A DNA stretch of 64,000 nucleotides from Caldifarciminota bacterium. Its GTDB lineage: Bacteria > Hydrothermota > UBA3073 > JACQXS01 > JAGMCI01. The position numbers and the translations under genes are program-made. The stretch covers positions 89,566 to 153,565 of the forward strand of contig JAGMCI010000011.1 of NCBI GenBank assembly GCA_023129325.1, written 5' to 3'. The first letter of the stretch is position 1. Every line of letters begins with the position of its first letter. This document shows positions 24,453-31,770 of this stretch, piece after piece. Below the pieces are notes generated by a model, which saw nothing but the letters and a program-made list of their open reading frames with translations, was not told the origin of the DNA and did not search any database.

Positions 24453-25139
24453 ATGAATATTGATAAGGATGACAAATTCGATTTAATTTACAATATAGTA
24501 ACAACAGCTGCTGCAAACATATTAGATCCGATAGAAAAGGCTGCAAAAAAGATTTTCAAAAATGAAAATAAACCAGAAGTATGGGATCTTGGTTTTCTGG
24601 AAATAGTAGTATTTTTGCTTTTTGAAGTAGATTTTGCCATGAATCTTTTCAAACAAGATAGAAAAATCAGAGAAAGTTTGATAATTTATTTAATAGATAA
24701 CTTTATTAAGCAAACAGACATGAAAGAATTTAAGCTTTTCCTTAAAAAGCTTTTTAATCAAAGATGCCTTGAGTATAGCGAGATAGTTAATAGCAAAGAA
24801 TACAGAAAGACACAAAAAATAGAACTTATTATTGAACCTCTTTTCAATAATGTACTTCTTGCCATTAATAATGGAGAAATTAATTTAAAAAAAGAGGGAA
24901 TAAGACCTCTATCACTTGATTTTTGGGGGTTAACATTAGCGAGAGAATCATATTTCGATTCAGGTTTTAGGCATCATTTTGGGCTAAAAATATATTTAAA
25001 ACATATTTTACAAAATAACACAAATTTTACATTGATTAGTCAAGATGAAATTGACGATAAGATAATAGATGCAAATAAAGAAATAGAAAGTTTATTGAAA
25101 AAACGAAGGATAAAAGAAAACAAGTCATCCATCGTTTAA
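24453..25139 (+). CDS. Hypothetical protein, mostly helical
   Basis: 228 residues, charged and helix-rich, no signal peptide or membrane segment. Contains NILDPIEKAAKKIFKNENKPEVWDLGFLEIVVFLLFEVD and an acidic-basic C-terminal end (IDANKEIESLLKKRRIKENK). I do not recognise the family. Low-GC codon use like the other accessory genes. Its stop codon lies inside the attC-like palindrome at 25134-25209, as in integron cassettes. Confidence 0.55.
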   Translation: MNIDKDDKFDLIYNIVTTAAANILDPIEKAAKKIFKNENKPEVWDLGFLEIVVFLLFEVDFAMNLFKQDRKIRESLIIYLIDNFIKQTDMKEFKLFLKKLFNQRCLEYSEIVNSKEYRKTQKIELIIEPLFNNVLLAINNGEINLKKEGIRPLSLDFWGLTLARESYFDSGFRHHFGLKIYLKHILQNNTNFTLISQDEIDDKIIDANKEIESLLKKRRIKENKSSIV

Positions 25140-25209
25140 CAAAGCATTTACGACTTCATTTCGTTTCGCTCAATTATTGTGTGGTTTTGTAAATGCTTAA
25201 ATGTTGTAT
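25134..25209 (+). repeat. attC-like site
   Basis: GTTTAAC (RYYYAAC) followed by AAGCATTTAC, a loop containing CATTTCGTTTCGCTC, then the exact complement GTAAATGCTT and ATGTTGTAT. The ten-base perfect L-type pairing is the best of any site here, but the R-prime end (GTTGTAT) deviates from GTTRRRY. Confidence 0.45.
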
Positions 25210-25442
25210 GATATGGAATTCAGGAGGGGCTTGATTTTTTGGAGATTGAGAATAATCTGTGTAATCAGTGGCTTAATTTTTTCCTTGCAATTTGGGTAAA
25301 GTATGCTAAATTTAACCGCAGATAATCGCAGATTAAAAGAGATTGTGCTGCTGTTTTGCTGTTCTGCAGTTTTGCTGTTAACCGCAACACGGCATAACTG
25401 CATTGTGAAATTCTGTGTCTTTCTGTGGCTGATTTTTAAAAT
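25210..25442. other. Gene-free spacer with repeat words and an orphan promoter
   Basis: Holds ATCTGTGTAATCAGTGG, CCGCAGATAATCGCAGATT, and a GTTTTGCTGTTCTGCAG type repeat. A promoter-like TTGCAA (25285-25290), 16-base spacer, TAAATT (25307-25312) resembles the amidohydrolase promoter at 35819 (shared TTGCAATTTGGG) but no gene starts near its predicted start site. No gene seen. Confidence 0.5.
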
Positions 25443-25634
25443 ATGAAAGTTAAGAAAGGGAATAAGAAATATTACGAAATACTTAAAAATATGAGTGGCG
25501 AAAAAAGGATGAAGATAGGGTTTGAGATGTATGACTTTGCTCTGAAAATCGTGGAGTCATCTATCAGAAACCAAGAGCCTGGGATTTCTGAAAATGAACT
25601 TAAACAAAAGATAAAAGAAAGACTTCCAAAATGA
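25443..25634 (+). CDS. Small helical partner of the AbiEii-like nucleotidyltransferase
   Basis: 63 residues: GEKRMKIGFEMYDFALKIVESSIRNQEPGISENELKQKIKERLPK. Small proteins with this R...GFEMYDFA...I....SE.EL....ERL pattern are often found directly upstream of DUF1814/AbiEii-like nucleotidyltransferases. The ATGA overlap with the next gene supports joint translation. It could be an antitoxin-like partner; that role is inference. Confidence 0.65.
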   Translation: MKVKKGNKKYYEILKNMSGEKRMKIGFEMYDFALKIVESSIRNQEPGISENELKQKIKERLPK

Positions 25635-26182
25635 ACTTTGGGCAAGTCGTATTAGATGTAATTGAAAAGCTAAACCAATCCAATATTTCCTATATGCTCA
25701 CAGGTGCTTTGGCAGTAAATTATTATGGTGAACCTCGCACAACCCATGACATAGACTTAGTATTAGAAATCACTGAAAATGATGCTTCCACACTTGTTGA
25801 ATTTTTTGAGAAAGATTTCTTTATTGATAATGAATCAATCCAAATTGCTCTGCACGAAAGAAGTATGTTCAATATTATTCATAAAGAAATTGGTCTTAAA
25901 GTGGACTTTTGGATATTGGGAAACGATGAATTTACTTGTAAAGAATTTGGACAGCGTGTTAAAGTCAAGGCTATTGGAACTGAAATGTGGCTACCAAAAG
26001 CAGAGGATGTAATTATTAGAAAGTTAGACTGGTATAAAAACTCTGATATTGATAAGCATTATCTGGATGCCCTCGGGATATATAGAATTCAGAAAGAAAA
26101 TCTTGATATAAAATATATTACCAATTGGGTTACTAAAAAGTCAACTCTCAAAATCTGGCAAAAAATACAAGAGGCATTATGA
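25631..26182 (+). CDS. AbiEii-like nucleotidyltransferase
   Basis: Nucleotidyltransferase fold with the GALAVNYYGEPRTTHDIDLVLEI segment (GxxA..YYG..R.T.DIDL), giving the two metal-binding Asp in DID, then HKEIGLKVDFWIL as the third-strand acid. 183 residues. AbiEii-type enzymes modify tRNA or other RNA in toxin-antitoxin and phage-defence pairs, but many relatives of this short type are uncharacterised. It overlaps both the small upstream gene and glmU by four bases, so a possible toxin is in the same operon as an essential cell-wall gene. Confidence 0.75.
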   Translation: MNFGQVVLDVIEKLNQSNISYMLTGALAVNYYGEPRTTHDIDLVLEITENDASTLVEFFEKDFFIDNESIQIALHERSMFNIIHKEIGLKVDFWILGNDEFTCKEFGQRVKVKAIGTEMWLPKAEDVIIRKLDWYKNSDIDKHYLDALGIYRIQKENLDIKYITNWVTKKSTLKIWQKIQEAL

Positions 26183-27186
26183 AGTCTTTTTCGGTTGTTA
26201 TCTTGGCGGCTGGGGTTGGGAAGAGGATGAAGTCAAAAACTCCAAAGGTTATGCATAATATGTGCGGTAGACCTATGCTATTTTATGTAGTTGATACTGC
26301 TAAGCGTTTGAAGCCAGAAAAAATTGTCCTCGTGGTTGGAAAGAAAATAGATAAGAAATATTTTATAGGAGCATATTGCAATACGCCCCTACAATTTGTT
26401 GTTCAAGACCCACCGTTAGGAACAGGAGATGCTGTCCTTAAAACTGAATCTATGTTTAAAGATGTAGAGGCATATCGCCTGTCTCGCCGAGCCAAGGCGG
26501 GCAATACGCCCCTACTTATTCTTTGTGGTGATGTGCCATTACTTAAATCATCAACTTTGAGAGAACTTATTAAATTCCATTATAAAATTAAAGCATCAGC
26601 TACTGTGCTTACTGCAATTGTGCCAGACCCAAGTCTTTATGGCAGAATTATAAGAAGAGGGAATAAGCTAATTAAAATTGTAGAAGACCAAGATGCTTCT
26701 CCAGAAGAAAAGGAAATCTCTGAAATAAATTCAGGTATTTATGTTTTTGAAAAAACACCTTTATTTGAGGCGCTCCAAGAAATTAAGCCAGTAAATGCTC
26801 AAAAAGAATATTATCTTACAGATACTATAGAAATACTGCGTAAAAAGGGATTGCCTGTAAGTGCCTATAAGACTCCTGATTATCATGAAGTGCTGGGCAT
26901 AAATACGAGAAGGACACTAACTGAGGTAGAAAATATTCTTCAAGATAGAATAATTGAAAACTTTCAGTTAGAAGGAGTAACTGTTGAAGAACCCGAAACA
27001 ACACACATAGACTTTGATGTCCAAATAGGGAAAGACACTTTAATTCACCCACGTGCCCATATTCTTGGAAATACCAAAATAGGCAAGAACTGTGAAATTG
27101 GTGCGGGAACAAGGATTAGGAATTCAAAGATATCCCCGGGAACAATAATTGGGGAGGATTCATCTATTGAAAATGCACAACTCTAA
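26179..27186 (+). CDS. glmU: UDP-N-acetylglucosamine pyrophosphorylase (GlmU, C-terminal domain shortened)
   Basis: Uridylyltransferase domain with VVILAAGVGKRMKSKTPKVMH at the start, QDPPLGTGDAV, LCGDVPLL, AINSGIY-type INSGIYVFE and EYYLTDTIEIL. It then has only a few left-handed beta-helix turns (HILGNTKIGKNCEIGAGTRIRN, SSIENAQL) and stops at 335 residues; full GlmU is about 450. The acetyltransferase active-site region is missing, so acetyl transfer would need another enzyme. Two repeats are read in frame (26365-26392 and 26464-26515). It overlaps the AbiEii-like gene and the LytR_C gene. Confidence 0.88.
   Translation: MKSFSVVILAAGVGKRMKSKTPKVMHNMCGRPMLFYVVDTAKRLKPEKIVLVVGKKIDKKYFIGAYCNTPLQFVVQDPPLGTGDAVLKTESMFKDVEAYRLSRRAKAGNTPLLILCGDVPLLKSSTLRELIKFHYKIKASATVLTAIVPDPSLYGRIIRRGNKLIKIVEDQDASPEEKEISEINSGIYVFEKTPLFEALQEIKPVNAQKEYYLTDTIEILRKKGLPVSAYKTPDYHEVLGINTRRTLTEVENILQDRIIENFQLEGVTVEEPETTHIDFDVQIGKDTLIHPRAHILGNTKIGKNCEIGAGTRIRNSKISPGTIIGEDSSIENAQL
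26365..26392. repeat. GTAGGGGCGTATTGC-family palindrome inside glmU
   Basis: ATAGGAGCATATTGC then AATACGCCCCTAC, decayed on the left arm; read as IGAYCNTPL between KKYF and QFVVQDPPLG. Confidence 0.85.
26464..26515. repeat. Nested repeat inside glmU: one palindrome inserted in another
   Basis: The outer arms GTAGAGGCATAT and GCAATACGCCCCTAC are the GTAGGGGCGTATTGC family; the centre is a CGCCTGTCTCGCC...GGCGG unit of a second family. Read in frame as EAYRLSRRAKAGNTPL just before the LILCGDVPLL catalytic strand. Confidence 0.8.
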
Positions 27187-27622
27187 CCAACCTAACAAAA
27201 AAGCAAAGATTGGGGCATTCGTTTTGCTATTGGCGGGTATTTTTTCCATCATTTATTTAATTTCAACTGGCGAGAACTTCATAAGAAGCCGAACTAAAAT
27301 AAATAAGAAACTATTAAGTCAAATAAGGGTGGAGGTTTTAAATGGGACTTCCATATCTGGGCTTGCAGAGCGGACGGCTGACTTTTTGCGTGAAAAGGGA
27401 TTTGATGTGGTGGATGTAGGAAGTGCAAATGAGAAGATTGAAGCAACAGTAATACTTGATAGGGCAGATAGGGATTTAAGGAATGCAAGATTAGTAAGAA
27501 GGGTATTACGACAAGGAAGAACAAGCTTTGAGCCTCATCCATTACAACTTTTAGAAATAAGTTTAGTTCTTGGGAGTGACTTTAAGGAAAGGAGACAAGC
27601 TTCAATTTTAGAGCGTAGGTGA
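27173..27622 (+). CDS. LytR C-terminal-domain protein, membrane-anchored
   Basis: About 149 residues: a cytoplasmic start, one transmembrane helix (IGAFVLLLAGIFSIIYLIS), then a LytR_C domain (IRVEVLNGTSISGLAERTADFLREKGFDVVDVGSAN). This domain is found at the end of LytR-CpsA-Psr proteins or alone, in the cell envelope. I use the ATG at 27173, which overlaps glmU by 14 bases; the open frame extends eight codons further upstream. It sits between glmU and rsfS. Confidence 0.75.
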   Translation: MHNSNQPNKKAKIGAFVLLLAGIFSIIYLISTGENFIRSRTKINKKLLSQIRVEVLNGTSISGLAERTADFLREKGFDVVDVGSANEKIEATVILDRADRDLRNARLVRRVLRQGRTSFEPHPLQLLEISLVLGSDFKERRQASILERR

Positions 27623-28098
27623 GTCCAAAAAACACGGATAAACACGCCCGCCTGCCAGAGTGTAACGGCGGGCAGGGAGATAGACACGGAATTACACAGA
27701 GTAAATTGGCAAAGTCAACTTGCCTGACGACCCGCTTCGCCGAAGCTCCAGCGAGGCGAGCAAGGCAGGTAGGTAGATTCCTTCATGAGAAGAAGGGTGA
27801 GGATATTGTGATAATGAGTCTTTGGAAAGTAACGGATATGACTCGTTATTTTGTAATTTGCACAGCATCTTCAGAAATTCATTCAAGAGCACTTGCAAAT
27901 AGGGTTAAAGAAAAATTTGGTAGACCATGGCATACTGAGGGCTATTCGTATGCACATTGGATTTTATTAGATTATATGGATGTAGTAGTACATATTTTTT
28001 TAAAAGAGACACGCGATTATTATGGACTTGAAAGACTATGGGGGGATGTACCTATAACAAAAATACCTACCTACCTGACGGCAGGCAGGAATGCCTAA
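27619..28098 (+). CDS. rsfS: Ribosomal silencing factor RsfS with repeat-derived ends
   Basis: Blocks 30S-50S joining by binding L14. The core EKKGEDIVIMSLWKVTDMTRYFVICTASS ... HTEGYSYAHWILLDYMDVVVHIFLKETRDYYGLERLWGDVP is RsfS. About 50 residues before it come from a CCCGCCTGCC...GGCGGGCAGG palindrome and a CCTGACGACCCGCTTCGCC...AAGGCAGG palindrome, and the last ten residues (PTYLTAGRNA) from another. A GTG overlapping the LytR_C stop is the best start; no in-frame ATG lies near the core. Confidence 0.85.
   Translation: MSPKNTDKHARLPECNGGQGDRHGITQSKLAKSTCLTTRFAEAPARRARQVGRFLHEKKGEDIVIMSLWKVTDMTRYFVICTASSEIHSRALANRVKEKFGRPWHTEGYSYAHWILLDYMDVVVHIFLKETRDYYGLERLWGDVPITKIPTYLTAGRNA
27647..27676. 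repeat. CCCGCCTGCC/GGCGGGCAGG palindrome in the rsfS N-terminus
   Basis: 10-base arms, same sequence as the trkH copy (2621-2650), read in frame as RLPECNGGQG. Confidence 0.8.
27722..27770. repeat. Nested CCTGACG...AAGGCAGG repeat in the rsfS N-terminus
   Basis: Contains CCCGCTTCGCCGAAGC and CAGCGAGGCGAGC hairpins, related to the cluster at 9561-9626; read in frame as an Arg/Ala-rich insert. Confidence 0.7.
28070..28089. repeat. CCTACCTGACGGCAGGCAGG at the rsfS 3' end
   Basis: Encodes the last residues of RsfS and is followed by the CCTAAATACCTAAATT word. Confidence 0.7.
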
Positions 28099-28116
28099 AT
28101 ACCTAAATTCGCGGAT

Positions 28117-28563
28117 ATGATGTTAGTTTATGTAAGCAGAAAGGGAAACACAAAAAAATATGCTGATGTATTAGGAAAACTAATTGAGATTGTGCCAGTA
28201 AAAATGAATGAAGTAAGAGACATAGAGGGGGATTTAGTGATTATAGGAACGCCTGTTTACAATCATCACCGTGTTAGCTCGGAGACAAAAGAGTTTTTAG
28301 CTAAGTTTAAAAATAAATTGGCAAAATGTAAGGCAGCACTTTTTACAGTGTCTTCTCATAAGAATGAAAAAGAGATTAAAGAAATTATGAAATTATTACC
28401 GTATCCCCCTGTGGCGTATGCGAGTTTTAAGACTCTTGAGCATAGACATAAGAAACTTGTCGGAGACTTGTTTGGCACAAAGTACAGAAATATAGGGAAA
28501 TCAGAGTTTTCTTGCGTAAAGACTTTTGCTGATAAGATTAATGAAGCAAGAGAAAAACTTTAA
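28117..28563 (+). CDS. Flavodoxin-domain protein
   Basis: 148 residues of a flavodoxin fold: MLVYVSRKGNTKKYADVL is the FMN phosphate loop, then DLVIIGTPVYNHHRVS is the second FMN loop and AALFTVSSHK the third. HMG-like short-chain flavodoxin of the FldA/MioC/HemG type; an electron carrier or oxidoreductase is likely, partner unknown. It follows rsfS closely. Confidence 0.75.
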   Translation: MMLVYVSRKGNTKKYADVLGKLIEIVPVKMNEVRDIEGDLVIIGTPVYNHHRVSSETKEFLAKFKNKLAKCKAALFTVSSHKNEKEIKEIMKLLPYPPVAYASFKTLEHRHKKLVGDLFGTKYRNIGKSEFSCVKTFADKINEAREKL

Positions 28564-28580
28564 GGTAGAAGAAAAAGTTT

Positions 28581-29681
28581 ATGAATAAGCAACAATTGTG
28601 GATACTGGGAGTTATTATTGGCATTTTGAACATTAGCATTACCCAGCTGAAAGCAGCAAGCACTACCGACTCAGTAGTTGCTACTATCCGTGTTGGAAAA
28701 CAACCAAGTGCTTTGATTCGACACTTGACGGGTAAAAAGATTTATTGTGCTAATTACGGAAGTGATAATATTACTATCATTAGTGAGAACAAAGATGCAG
28801 TGAATGGCCGTATCGCTGTTGGAAATAAACCTTTAGCTTTAGTTTGGAACTCATGGGATAATAAAATTTACTGTGCTAATCGGGGAAGTAATAATGTCAC
28901 AATAATCAACAGCGCTATAAACTTAGTAATCGCTACTGTTCGTGTTGGTAATCGTCCTTATGCTTTGACATGGAATACTTGGAACAACAAAGTTTACTGT
29001 GCTAATAGAGGAAGCGATAATATTACAGTAATTGATGGAGCTACAAATAAAGTAATTGCTACTATTTCCACTGGTGACGAGCCTTATGCTTTAACACAGA
29101 ACTTAAAAAATGATAAAATTTATTGTGCTAATTGTGGGAGTAATAATGTTACGGTAATCAGTGGAGCTACAAATAGAATAATTGCTACTGTTCATGTTGG
29201 AGAGTATCCTTGTGCCTTGGTTTGGAATTCAGAAAATAACAAGGTTTATTGCGTAAATTATGGGAGTAATAATGTTACAGTAATTGATGGCGTTAGAAAC
29301 AAAGTGATTGCTACTGTTCCTGTCGGTGACCATCCTCGAGCTCTTGCATGGAACTTAACAGATAATAAAATTTACTGTGCAAATTATGGAAGCAATGATG
29401 TTACAGTGATTAATGGATTTACAAACTCTGTAATCACGACTATTCGTGTTGGGAGCCGTCCTCGGACTCTTCTCTGGAACTCAACGGATGACAAGATTTA
29501 CTGTGCAAATTATGGGAGTAATAATGTTACAGTAATTGATGGAGCCACAAATTCAGTGATTACTGCTATTCCAGTTGGTAGTCGCCCTCGTGCTCTCGTG
29601 TGGAATATAAACGATGATAAAATCTATTGTGTAAACTCCAGTAGCTATGATATTACAGTGATTAGAAGCAAAAGCCACTGA
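28581..29681 (+). CDS. Exported YVTN/NHL-type beta-propeller protein
   Basis: Signal peptide (QLWILGVIIGILNISITQLKA), then about eight 42-residue repeats of the form KIYCANYGSNNVTVIDGATNKVIATVPVG..PRALVWN, a YVTN-type seven- or eight-bladed propeller. The repeats are highly alike, pointing to recent internal duplication or homogenisation. It acts outside the cytoplasm; the ligand is unknown. The cysteine in every CAN blade is unusual for a secreted propeller. Confidence 0.8.
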   Translation: MNKQQLWILGVIIGILNISITQLKAASTTDSVVATIRVGKQPSALIRHLTGKKIYCANYGSDNITIISENKDAVNGRIAVGNKPLALVWNSWDNKIYCANRGSNNVTIINSAINLVIATVRVGNRPYALTWNTWNNKVYCANRGSDNITVIDGATNKVIATISTGDEPYALTQNLKNDKIYCANCGSNNVTVISGATNRIIATVHVGEYPCALVWNSENNKVYCVNYGSNNVTVIDGVRNKVIATVPVGDHPRALAWNLTDNKIYCANYGSNDVTVINGFTNSVITTIRVGSRPRTLLWNSTDDKIYCANYGSNNVTVIDGATNSVITAIPVGSRPRALVWNINDDKIYCVNSSSYDITVIRSKSH

Positions 29682-29750
29682 TTTCAGTAACACAGATTGC
29701 ACCGATTTTCAAGGATTACACAGATTAGTTAACCCGTGCAATTTGTGGTT
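29682..29750. repeat. CACAGATT-type spacer repeat
   Basis: ACACAGATTGCACCGATTTTC then GATTACACAGATTAG and CAATTTGTGGTT: an intergenic example of the CACAGATT/AATCTGTG vocabulary. Confidence 0.5.
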
Positions 29751-29927
29751 TTATTTTAACTTGCGTGTCAGGTATAATACCCACTCGCTTTTTGAGTCAA
29801 ATGGGCGCCTATCAGAATCGCCAAATCTATCAATGACTTTAAAACCAGTAAGTTTGAGTAATAGCTCAATCTCAGATGGATGAGTATAGCGAACTTTGCT
29901 TGTATTAAATCTGCGTTTTATAGGCAT
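29751..29927 (-). pseudogene. Remnant of a class I SAM-dependent methyltransferase (C-terminal fragment)
   Basis: A 58-codon minus-strand frame ending at TTA 29751-29753 reads VRYTHPSEIELLLKLTGFKVIDRFGD then PFDSKSEWVLYLTRK. This is the usual C-terminal end of a small class I methyltransferase (HPSE..LLL..GF.V....GD.D..PF...S......AR). An in-frame stop lies just upstream of the first ATG, and no SAM-binding part is present. The rest was lost; palindromic repeats lie directly upstream (about 29953-30050). Confidence 0.6.
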
Positions 29928-29952
29928 CCTGATTTATTGGGACTTAATATGA

Positions 29953-30050
29953 AGTACAACGACTGTGTCGTTGCCTGTCTCGCCGAGCCAATGCGGGCGA
30001 GTCAAGGCGGGCATGCAAAAACACCGTTTTTGCACTCCAAAACGGGCAGA
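29953..30050. repeat. Composite palindrome cluster
   Basis: Contains CAACGACTGTGTCGTTG, a CTGTCTCGCC...GGCGGGC unit, GCAAAAACACCGTTTTTGC and ACTCCAAAACGGGC. The GCAAAA..ACCG..TTTTGCACTCC part matches the element at 63282-63343. Confidence 0.65.
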
Positions 30051-30187
30051 GTAAACTCTGCTACTACATTATTTAACCAATTACCATTCACCATTTAACC
30101 AAAGGTCTGTGTAAATCAGCGTCTATCCGTTAGCCAACGGATAAATCTGTGTAATCTGTGGCTATTTTTGATATCTGTATTCTTCCC
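30051..30187. other. Spacer with repeat words, no gene seen
   Basis: Contains AATCTGTGTAATCTGTGGCT, CTATCCGTTAGCCAACGGAT (an ATCCGTTAGCCAACGGAT palindrome) and ACCATTCACCATTTAACC. Confidence 0.5.
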
Positions 30188-30712
30188 TTATCTTCTCCAT
30201 GCTCTTGATTGCCATTTTCTGGCTTCTTGCTTCAGTCGCTTAAGCTCGAGTTCCCAGGGCTCTCTTTCTACAAATTTGGACTCGTAAGATGTTATTTTAT
30301 CTACTCTGCGTTTGTGTCTATTGCCTTCAAAATTAGCTTTTAGCCAGGTTTCAATAATCTTTTTACCTAATTCTTCATTCACAAACTCAGCACTTAAAAC
30401 AAGAATATTAGCATCATTATGTCTTCTGGCATATTCGGCAAGTTTTTCATTTATACATAGAGCTGCCCTTACTCCTTTTACTTTATTAGCTGTAATTGAC
30501 ATACCGAGCCCTGTATTGCATATAAGAAGTCCAAAATCAAAATTCCCTTTTGCTACCTCTTCTGCGACCTTAAAACCAAAGTCTGGATAATCGCAGGACT
30601 TTTTACCCTTTGTTCCAAAGTCTTTAACCTCTATCTTTTTGGAGGTCAAAAATTTATTCAATTTACTCTTAAGCTCCACTCCCCTGTGGTCACTACCAAT
30701 TGCAATCTTCAT
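30188..30712 (-). CDS. rpiB: Ribose-5-phosphate isomerase B
   Basis: Interconverts ribose 5-phosphate and ribulose 5-phosphate. MKIAIGSDHRGVELK at the start, DYPDFGFKVAE, the catalytic cysteine in ICNTGLGMSI and RRHNDANILVLSAEF are diagnostic. I use the ATG at 30712, which has GGAGGAAAA in front of it. The C-terminal 25 or so residues (ELELKRLKQEARKWQSRAWRR) exceed the usual length. Confidence 0.94.
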   Translation of the reverse strand: MKIAIGSDHRGVELKSKLNKFLTSKKIEVKDFGTKGKKSCDYPDFGFKVAEEVAKGNFDFGLLICNTGLGMSITANKVKGVRAALCINEKLAEYARRHNDANILVLSAEFVNEELGKKIIETWLKANFEGNRHKRRVDKITSYESKFVEREPWELELKRLKQEARKWQSRAWRR

Positions 30713-30766
30713 TTTTCCTCCTTGCCAAAGATATATCATAGTGTTCCAATTTTGTCAATAATTTTC

Positions 30767-30795
30767 TTGACAAGAGTATATTTCTTTTGTAAAAT
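30767..30795 (+). promoter_or_regulatory. Promoter of accD, leaderless
   Basis: TTGACA (30767-30772), 17-base spacer, TAAAAT (30790-30795). The base seven after the -10 is the A of the accD ATG (30802). Confidence 0.75.
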
Positions 30796-30801
30796 AAAAA
30801 T

Positions 30802-31659
30802 ATGTGGTTTAAGAAAAAACGTGGCTTAAAACCCACTCCAAGGCGTGAAGTTCCTGACGGACTTTGGTTAAAATGCAAGGAGTGCGGTGAAATCCTTTAT
30901 CGGAAGGAACTTGAAAAAAATTTCTGGGTGTGTGAAAAATGTGGGTATCATTTTAAAATGCCTGCCAAGAAATACATTGAGATATTGACTGATAGCTTTG
31001 TTGAAAAGGAAAACTCAATAGAAACAACTAATCCATTAGAATTTAAAGGTTATTCTGAGAAATTAACTGCTGATTTTGAAAAGACAGGCTTAAAAGAAGC
31101 AATTGTTGTAGGAGAAGCTAAAATCGGTAGCCATCGTGTAGCCCTTGGAGTAATGGATTTCAGGTTTGTAGGTGGCTCACTGGGCTCTGTCGTGGGAGAG
31201 AAAGTGAAGCGATTAATTAAGTTAGCCCTGAGTAAAAAAATACCTCTTATAATCGTAGGTGCCTCTGGTGGGGCAAGAATGCAAGAGGGCATCTTGTCTC
31301 TTATGCAGATGGCAAAAACAGCCAGTGCGCTTGCTGAACTTTCTAATGCCCATATACCTTACATAAGCATACTTACAAATCCAACAACTGCTGGAGTGAT
31401 GGCATCTTATGCCTCGTTAGGTGATATAGTAATGGCTGAACCAAAAGCATTAATTGGGTTTGCAGGACCAAGAGTAATTGAACAAACAATAAAACAGGAA
31501 CTACCTGAAGGATTTCAGAAGTCAGAATTTTTACTTGAACATGGATTACTTGATATCGTTGTTCCAAGACATAAATTAAAGACTACATTGATGAAAACAT
31601 TGGATTTCTTTTCCCGATGTAAATCGGGATGTGCCTCTGGCACAAAAAACCACAGATGA
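30802..31659 (+). CDS. accD: Acetyl-CoA carboxylase carboxyltransferase subunit beta
   Basis: Carboxyltransferase half of fatty-acid-forming ACC. The N-terminal zinc ribbon has C25, C28, C44 and C47 (KCKECGE ... WVCEKCGYHF). The crotonase-like core includes VGGSLGSVVGEK, IIVGASGGARMQEG and GVMASYASLGDIVMAEPKALIGFAGPRVIEQT. No accA adjoins it. The C-terminal CKSGCASGTKNHR is produced by a CCCGATGTAAATCGGG palindrome and a CACAGATGATACAGATGG word, beyond the conserved end. Confidence 0.96.
   Translation: MWFKKKRGLKPTPRREVPDGLWLKCKECGEILYRKELEKNFWVCEKCGYHFKMPAKKYIEILTDSFVEKENSIETTNPLEFKGYSEKLTADFEKTGLKEAIVVGEAKIGSHRVALGVMDFRFVGGSLGSVVGEKVKRLIKLALSKKIPLIIVGASGGARMQEGILSLMQMAKTASALAELSNAHIPYISILTNPTTAGVMASYASLGDIVMAEPKALIGFAGPRVIEQTIKQELPEGFQKSEFLLEHGLLDIVVPRHKLKTTLMKTLDFFSRCKSGCASGTKNHR
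31613..31628. repeat. CCCGATGTAAATCGGG palindrome at the accD 3' end
   Basis: Same family as CCCGATAAATCGGG at 50283-50296; both change the C-terminus of the host gene. Confidence 0.65.
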
Positions 31660-31686
31660 TACAGATGGAACAGAATACAGAAACCA

Positions 31687-31708
31687 TCCCGCACATAATT
31701 ATGTGCGG
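31687..31708. repeat. CCCGCACATAATTATGTGCGGG perfect palindrome
   Basis: 22-base perfect palindrome in the spacer between accD and the TPR lipoprotein gene. Confidence 0.85.
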
Positions 31709-31770
31709 GATTCTCAATGTTCTAATCCCTGACTGCGTTAAGGAAAGAACATTGGAAAAGGAGGTGTGAA

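Noticed and set aside
18196..25209. Prophage or conjugative element as an explanation for the accessory stretch
   Set aside because: No capsid, terminase, portal, relaxase, replication or integrase gene is present; genes are small, unrelated and separated by attC-like spacers.
28700..29660. Regular ~126-base periodicity, possible CRISPR or tandem DNA repeat
   Set aside because: The period corresponds to 42-residue YVTN-type blades in an open reading frame; spacing and divergence are those of protein repeats.
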